Origin: UBA6624 sp964517115 [NCBI: uncultured bacterium]
GTDB lineage: Bacteria; UBP7; UBA6624
Assembly: GCA_964517115.1 (NCBI GenBank)
Contig: CAZFBE010000023.1
Coordinates: forward strand, 6,728-14,976
Direction of reading: 5' to 3'
Length of the DNA: 8,249 bases
Part shown: positions 5,670-8,249 of the stretch, in pieces
Layout of the letters: each line of letters begins with the position of its first letter
Numbering within the stretch: the stretch's first letter is position 1
Position numbers and translations under genes: made by a program
The notes under the pieces: generated by a model
What the model saw: only the letters and a program-made list of their open reading frames with translations
The model's database searches: none
Told to the model about the DNA's origin: nothing

Positions 5670-6575
5670 ATGACTGGAATACTCTTGCTTGCAAGCCTTT
5701 TGCTTGGCCCTAGCCTTGATGATCATTTCTCAAGAGAACCTATAAAAGAAAAAAAAGTTCTTGTTGTTGGTATTGACGGAGTAAGACCCGACTCCTTAAT
5801 AAAGGCAAAAACCCCAAACCTTGACTCCCTAATAAAAAATGGCTCTGTTACATACAACTCATATGCCGGTGGAAACATTGGAACAGAAACACAGCAGGCT
5901 ACTTCAAGTGGACCTGGATGGTCTTCTATATTGACGGGCGTCTGGACAAACAAACATGGGGTGACAGATAACAGTTTTTCAAATCGAAACTATGAGGAGT
6001 ACCCTCATTTTTTCAAAAGGCTCAAAGAACATGATTCATCTTTTTTCTTATCTTCTTTTGTCCAATGGACACCAATACACACATACATTCTTTCTGATGC
6101 TGATGAATTTGGAAACGGAAGTGATGAGTATGTTTCTGAAATGGGAGCAAAAAGTGTAAAGAAAGGAAAGGTTGATGTCTTGTTTTTGCATTTTGATGAC
6201 GTTGATCATGCTGGACATGCACACAGGTACGGCAATGATTACCCTGAATATATTGAATCAATTGAAAAAACAGATGAGCTTATAGGAAATGTACTTGATG
6301 AAATAGGGAAAAAAAACCATGAGGACTGGATGGTTGTAGTTACAACAGATCACGGTGGTATTAATTACGGACATGGTGGGCAATCAATTGATGAAAGAAC
6401 AATATTTTTCATTGTTTCCGGTGGAAAAACACCAGTAAGCATCCTTGAAAAAGGTCCCGGCTATGTTGCTGTGCCACCAACCGTATTCAACCATCTTGGA
6501 ATAAAAATCAATCCTGATTGGGGTTGGGAAGAGAAACCCTTTCCCTTTGGATCACTAGGAGAAAAAGATGAATAA
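5670..6575 (+). CDS. Type I phosphodiesterase / nucleotide pyrophosphatase-like enzyme, probably exported
   Basis: This is a metal-dependent phosphate-ester hydrolase of the alkaline phosphatase superfamily (NPP-like). Its 301 residues form a compact version lacking a large cap or insert. Apparent metal and catalytic residues are Asp36 in GIDGVRPDS; Ser80 in SSGPGWSSILTG, which aligns with the Thr nucleophile of NPP enzymes; Asp179 and His183 in DDVDHAGH; Asp227 and His228 in TTDHGG; and His235 in YGHGG. The first 15 residues (TGILLLASLLLG) are hydrophobic and could act as a signal peptide, but there is no positive charge ahead of them, so export is inferred. It overlaps the next gene by 8 bases, indicating co-expression with an exported CBM9/PA14 protein. 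Candidate substrates include nucleotides, phosphodiesters and phosphonate or sulfate esters; the sequence does not choose among them. Confidence 0.88.
   Translation: MTGILLLASLLLGPSLDDHFSREPIKEKKVLVVGIDGVRPDSLIKAKTPNLDSLIKNGSVTYNSYAGGNIGTETQQATSSGPGWSSILTGVWTNKHGVTDNSFSNRNYEEYPHFFKRLKEHDSSFFLSSFVQWTPIHTYILSDADEFGNGSDEYVSEMGAKSVKKGKVDVLFLHFDDVDHAGHAHRYGNDYPEYIESIEKTDELIGNVLDEIGKKNHEDWMVVVTTDHGGINYGHGGQSIDERTIFFIVSGGKTPVSILEKGPGYVAVPPTVFNHLGIKINPDWGWEEKPFPFGSLGEKDE
6556..6561 (+). promoter_or_regulatory. Shine-Dalgarno of the CBM9/PA14 gene
   Basis: TAGGAG, inside the last codons of the phosphodiesterase gene, lies 6 bases before the ATG at 6568. It supports an 8-base gene overlap and initiation at this ATG, directly ahead of a Lys-Lys plus hydrophobic leader. 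Confidence 0.8.
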
Positions 6576-8249
6576 GAAAATAATAGCCCTAATAGTTCTC
6601 ACTGTTGCCTTGCTTTTCTTTTTCACAAACATTCAAGATACAGGTTCAGAAAAAGATGGAACACTTGCTTCATTGGCAAAATCAGCAACAGCTACAGAAA
6701 GACCAAGAGACCCTTGGGTTTTCAGGTCTGTCCTTGACAAGAAACCAAGGATGATAACGATTGCATTGAACGAAAGGCTCTGGGTTGCATATGACACTCA
6801 ATACGGGAGCATTTACAAGGCTTGGTACGGAGGCGTTGACTTCAATGGTGCGGTCTACACAACATCCCATGGCCCACAGCCAACCAGCCAAGGGTCCTCC
6901 TATATCAATGGGATAGAAGATGAAGATGTTTGGCATGTTGACGGAGTCCAGGCAGGAAAGAACTTCTCTTTCAAGGGTTATTCCTTCTTGGATGGAGCTG
7001 TTGTTCTCAATTATGAAATCAAAATTGATGACAACCCTGAAGCAATAAGGATTTTTGAAAGACCTGAGATTGTTGTCACCAAGTCAGGAGCACTTGGGCT
7101 TAAGAGGATTTTTGAAATCAAGAATTCAGGAAATAATAAAATAGAGTTGAAAACACCAATACACTCAACGCTAGATACAAATGGTTTTAGCATAAATGCT
7201 CCCCACGAACTTGACCAAACGGCGACTTCGTCATATGAATGGGGAGAAAAAATAGAATACACAGCAAAGATATCCCTCAACAAAAACAAGAAAACGACAG
7301 TGACAACCTTTTTTGACCTCAGGGTTGGAGAAGAAAGTGCAAACAAAAATACGACAGTAGAAAAAACCGTGCCAATAGACCCTCAGGCAAATGTTGAATT
7401 CTCAAAAAAAACAATAAATATAGACGGCCAAATTGATGAGATTTGGGGCTCTACCGAATACCTGAAAATAGACAATCCCATATATGGAGATGATGATATA
7501 GATGGCAATTTCAAGATGCTTTGGGACAATGAAAACCTTTACATAATCCATGTTATCGATGACAAAAATGTCACAGAGCTGGATGGTATTGACTTTTTCA
7601 TTGATGCAAGAAGGGAAAGAGGGTCTGAATATGACTCAAACGACTTCTATTACTCATTGACGATGGATGACCTTGCAAGGCTAGATACATCTGACAGTGA
7701 CACCAACGCCAAAGTCGTTCTAAGGCAAAGGGACGAGGGTTATATTGTTGAATCATCCATACCATGGTCCGACCTCGGGGTTTACCCTTTTCATGGAATG
7801 ATGATGGGCTTCTCAACACACTTAAACAATATCAGTCCAGATGAAAATTCAAAACATTCATGGAAATCTGTTTCAAATGACCTTTTTGAAAACCCTTCCT
7901 CATTTGCATCAATACAACTCGCAGATACAGAAAACGAATCAATCAAAACAGATGCTGAAGGTTTTGCTGAAGGGATCCTGATGAACATCTACAAAGTGGG
8001 GATTTCTCTTTCAAAGGTTCCTGAAATAATAGAAAACCAAAACCCGAACATCTCAAAGATAATGCCAAACATCGATTACCTGGTAGAAAAGGGAAGTTTC
8101 CAAGGCCTAAGCAATAATTTTGTAATAAATGCTGAAGGCTTTTTAAATATTGAAGAAGAAGGAAAATACACTTTCAGGATAACAAGTGATGATGGCTCAA
8201 AGCTTTACGTCAATGACAACCTGCTAATAGAGAATGATGACCTTCAAGG
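6568..8249 (+). CDS. Large exported protein with CBM9-like and PA14 domains, 3' end beyond the right edge
   Basis: 560 codons are open to the edge with no stop. MNKK followed by a hydrophobic run (5-20) is a signal peptide or membrane anchor; there is no lipobox cysteine. Residues 46-108 (RPRDPWVFRSVLD, RLWVAYDTQYGSIYKAWYGGV, GAVYTTSHGPQPTSQG) are a motif-rich N-terminal segment that I associate with large exported, sometimes cytochrome-c-bearing, PA14 proteins of marine bacteria. A CBM9-like beta-sandwich spans about 276-452: INIDGQIDEIWG, FKMLWDNENLYIIHVIDD, then SSIPWSDLGV. The start of a PA14 domain follows from about 505, with SDDGSKLYVNDNLL (540-553). CBM9 and PA14 are typical glycan-binding modules, so a role in polysaccharide handling at the cell surface is inferred. 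No CxxCH motif or catalytic domain is seen in the part present. It is cut by the window and is not a pseudogene. Confidence 0.88.
   Translation, partial: MNKKIIALIVLTVALLFFFTNIQDTGSEKDGTLASLAKSATATERPRDPWVFRSVLDKKPRMITIALNERLWVAYDTQYGSIYKAWYGGVDFNGAVYTTSHGPQPTSQGSSYINGIEDEDVWHVDGVQAGKNFSFKGYSFLDGAVVLNYEIKIDDNPEAIRIFERPEIVVTKSGALGLKRIFEIKNSGNNKIELKTPIHSTLDTNGFSINAPHELDQTATSSYEWGEKIEYTAKISLNKNKKTTVTTFFDLRVGEESANKNTTVEKTVPIDPQANVEFSKKTINIDGQIDEIWGSTEYLKIDNPIYGDDDIDGNFKMLWDNENLYIIHVIDDKNVTELDGIDFFIDARRERGSEYDSNDFYYSLTMDDLARLDTSDSDTNAKVVLRQRDEGYIVESSIPWSDLGVYPFHGMMMGFSTHLNNISPDENSKHSWKSVSNDLFENPSSFASIQLADTENESIKTDAEGFAEGILMNIYKVGISLSKVPEIIENQNPNISKIMPNIDYLVEKGSFQGLSNNFVINAEGFLNIEEEGKYTFRITSDDGSKLYVNDNLLIENDDLQ

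Noticed and set aside
7011-7346. 111-codon minus-strand open frame opposite the CBM9/PA14 gene
   Set aside because: It is antisense to the coherent N-terminal part of the exported protein; its Ser/Leu/Phe-rich content is what reverse reading of AT-rich coding DNA gives.
1-8249. CRISPR array, insertion sequence, tRNA or prophage boundary
   Set aside because: No spaced direct repeats, transposase, integrase, cloverleaf-like segments or target duplications were seen; every long stretch is accounted for by the genes listed.

Overview
The window is an AT-rich stretch of a bacterial chromosome. Most of it, on the minus strand, is core translation machinery. The plus-strand right end is a small accessory operon for exported proteins. 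The lineage is not settled. The isoleucyl-tRNA synthetase is the bacterial type with a C-terminal Cys4 zinc knuckle and an HxGT signature, which argues against typical Bacteroidota. The exported CBM9/PA14 protein and the SGPGW-type phosphodiesterase recall proteins I associate with marine Verrucomicrobiota, Planctomycetota and Bacteroidota. A marine PVC-like or related lineage is a guess, not a demonstration.

Minus strand, in transcription order: a Kv-beta-like aldo/keto reductase (5605-4673), ileS (4676-1848), an 87-bp gap with a good promoter candidate, then rpsL (1760-1392), rpsG (1392-928), rpsJ (922-605) and the first 202 codons of rplC (608 to the left edge). The genes on either side of the gap are tightly packed: TTGA, TAATG and ATGA overlaps and one 5-bp gap. 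This is the start of the str operon joined directly to the S10 operon, with no fusA or tuf in between.

Plus strand: divergent from the reductase across 64 bp lie a compact type I phosphodiesterase of the alkaline phosphatase superfamily (5670-6575) and a large exported protein (from 6568, cut by the right edge). The second protein has an N-terminal beta-rich domain, a CBM9-like domain and the beginning of a PA14 domain. The two genes overlap by 8 bases, and each has a strong Shine-Dalgarno, so they look like one operon. Their products probably act outside the cytoplasm on phosphate-ester or glycan-type material; substrates cannot be read from the sequence.

The 64-bp divergent region holds two perfect inverted repeats, one of which places a TATGAT hexamer on each strand. 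Shine-Dalgarno sequences 6-8 bases from the start are common here and help fix a TTG start for ileS; they also raise a competing TTG start in rpsJ. No tRNA, rRNA, CRISPR array, insertion sequence or convincing terminator was seen, and no stretch over 300 bases lacks a gene.
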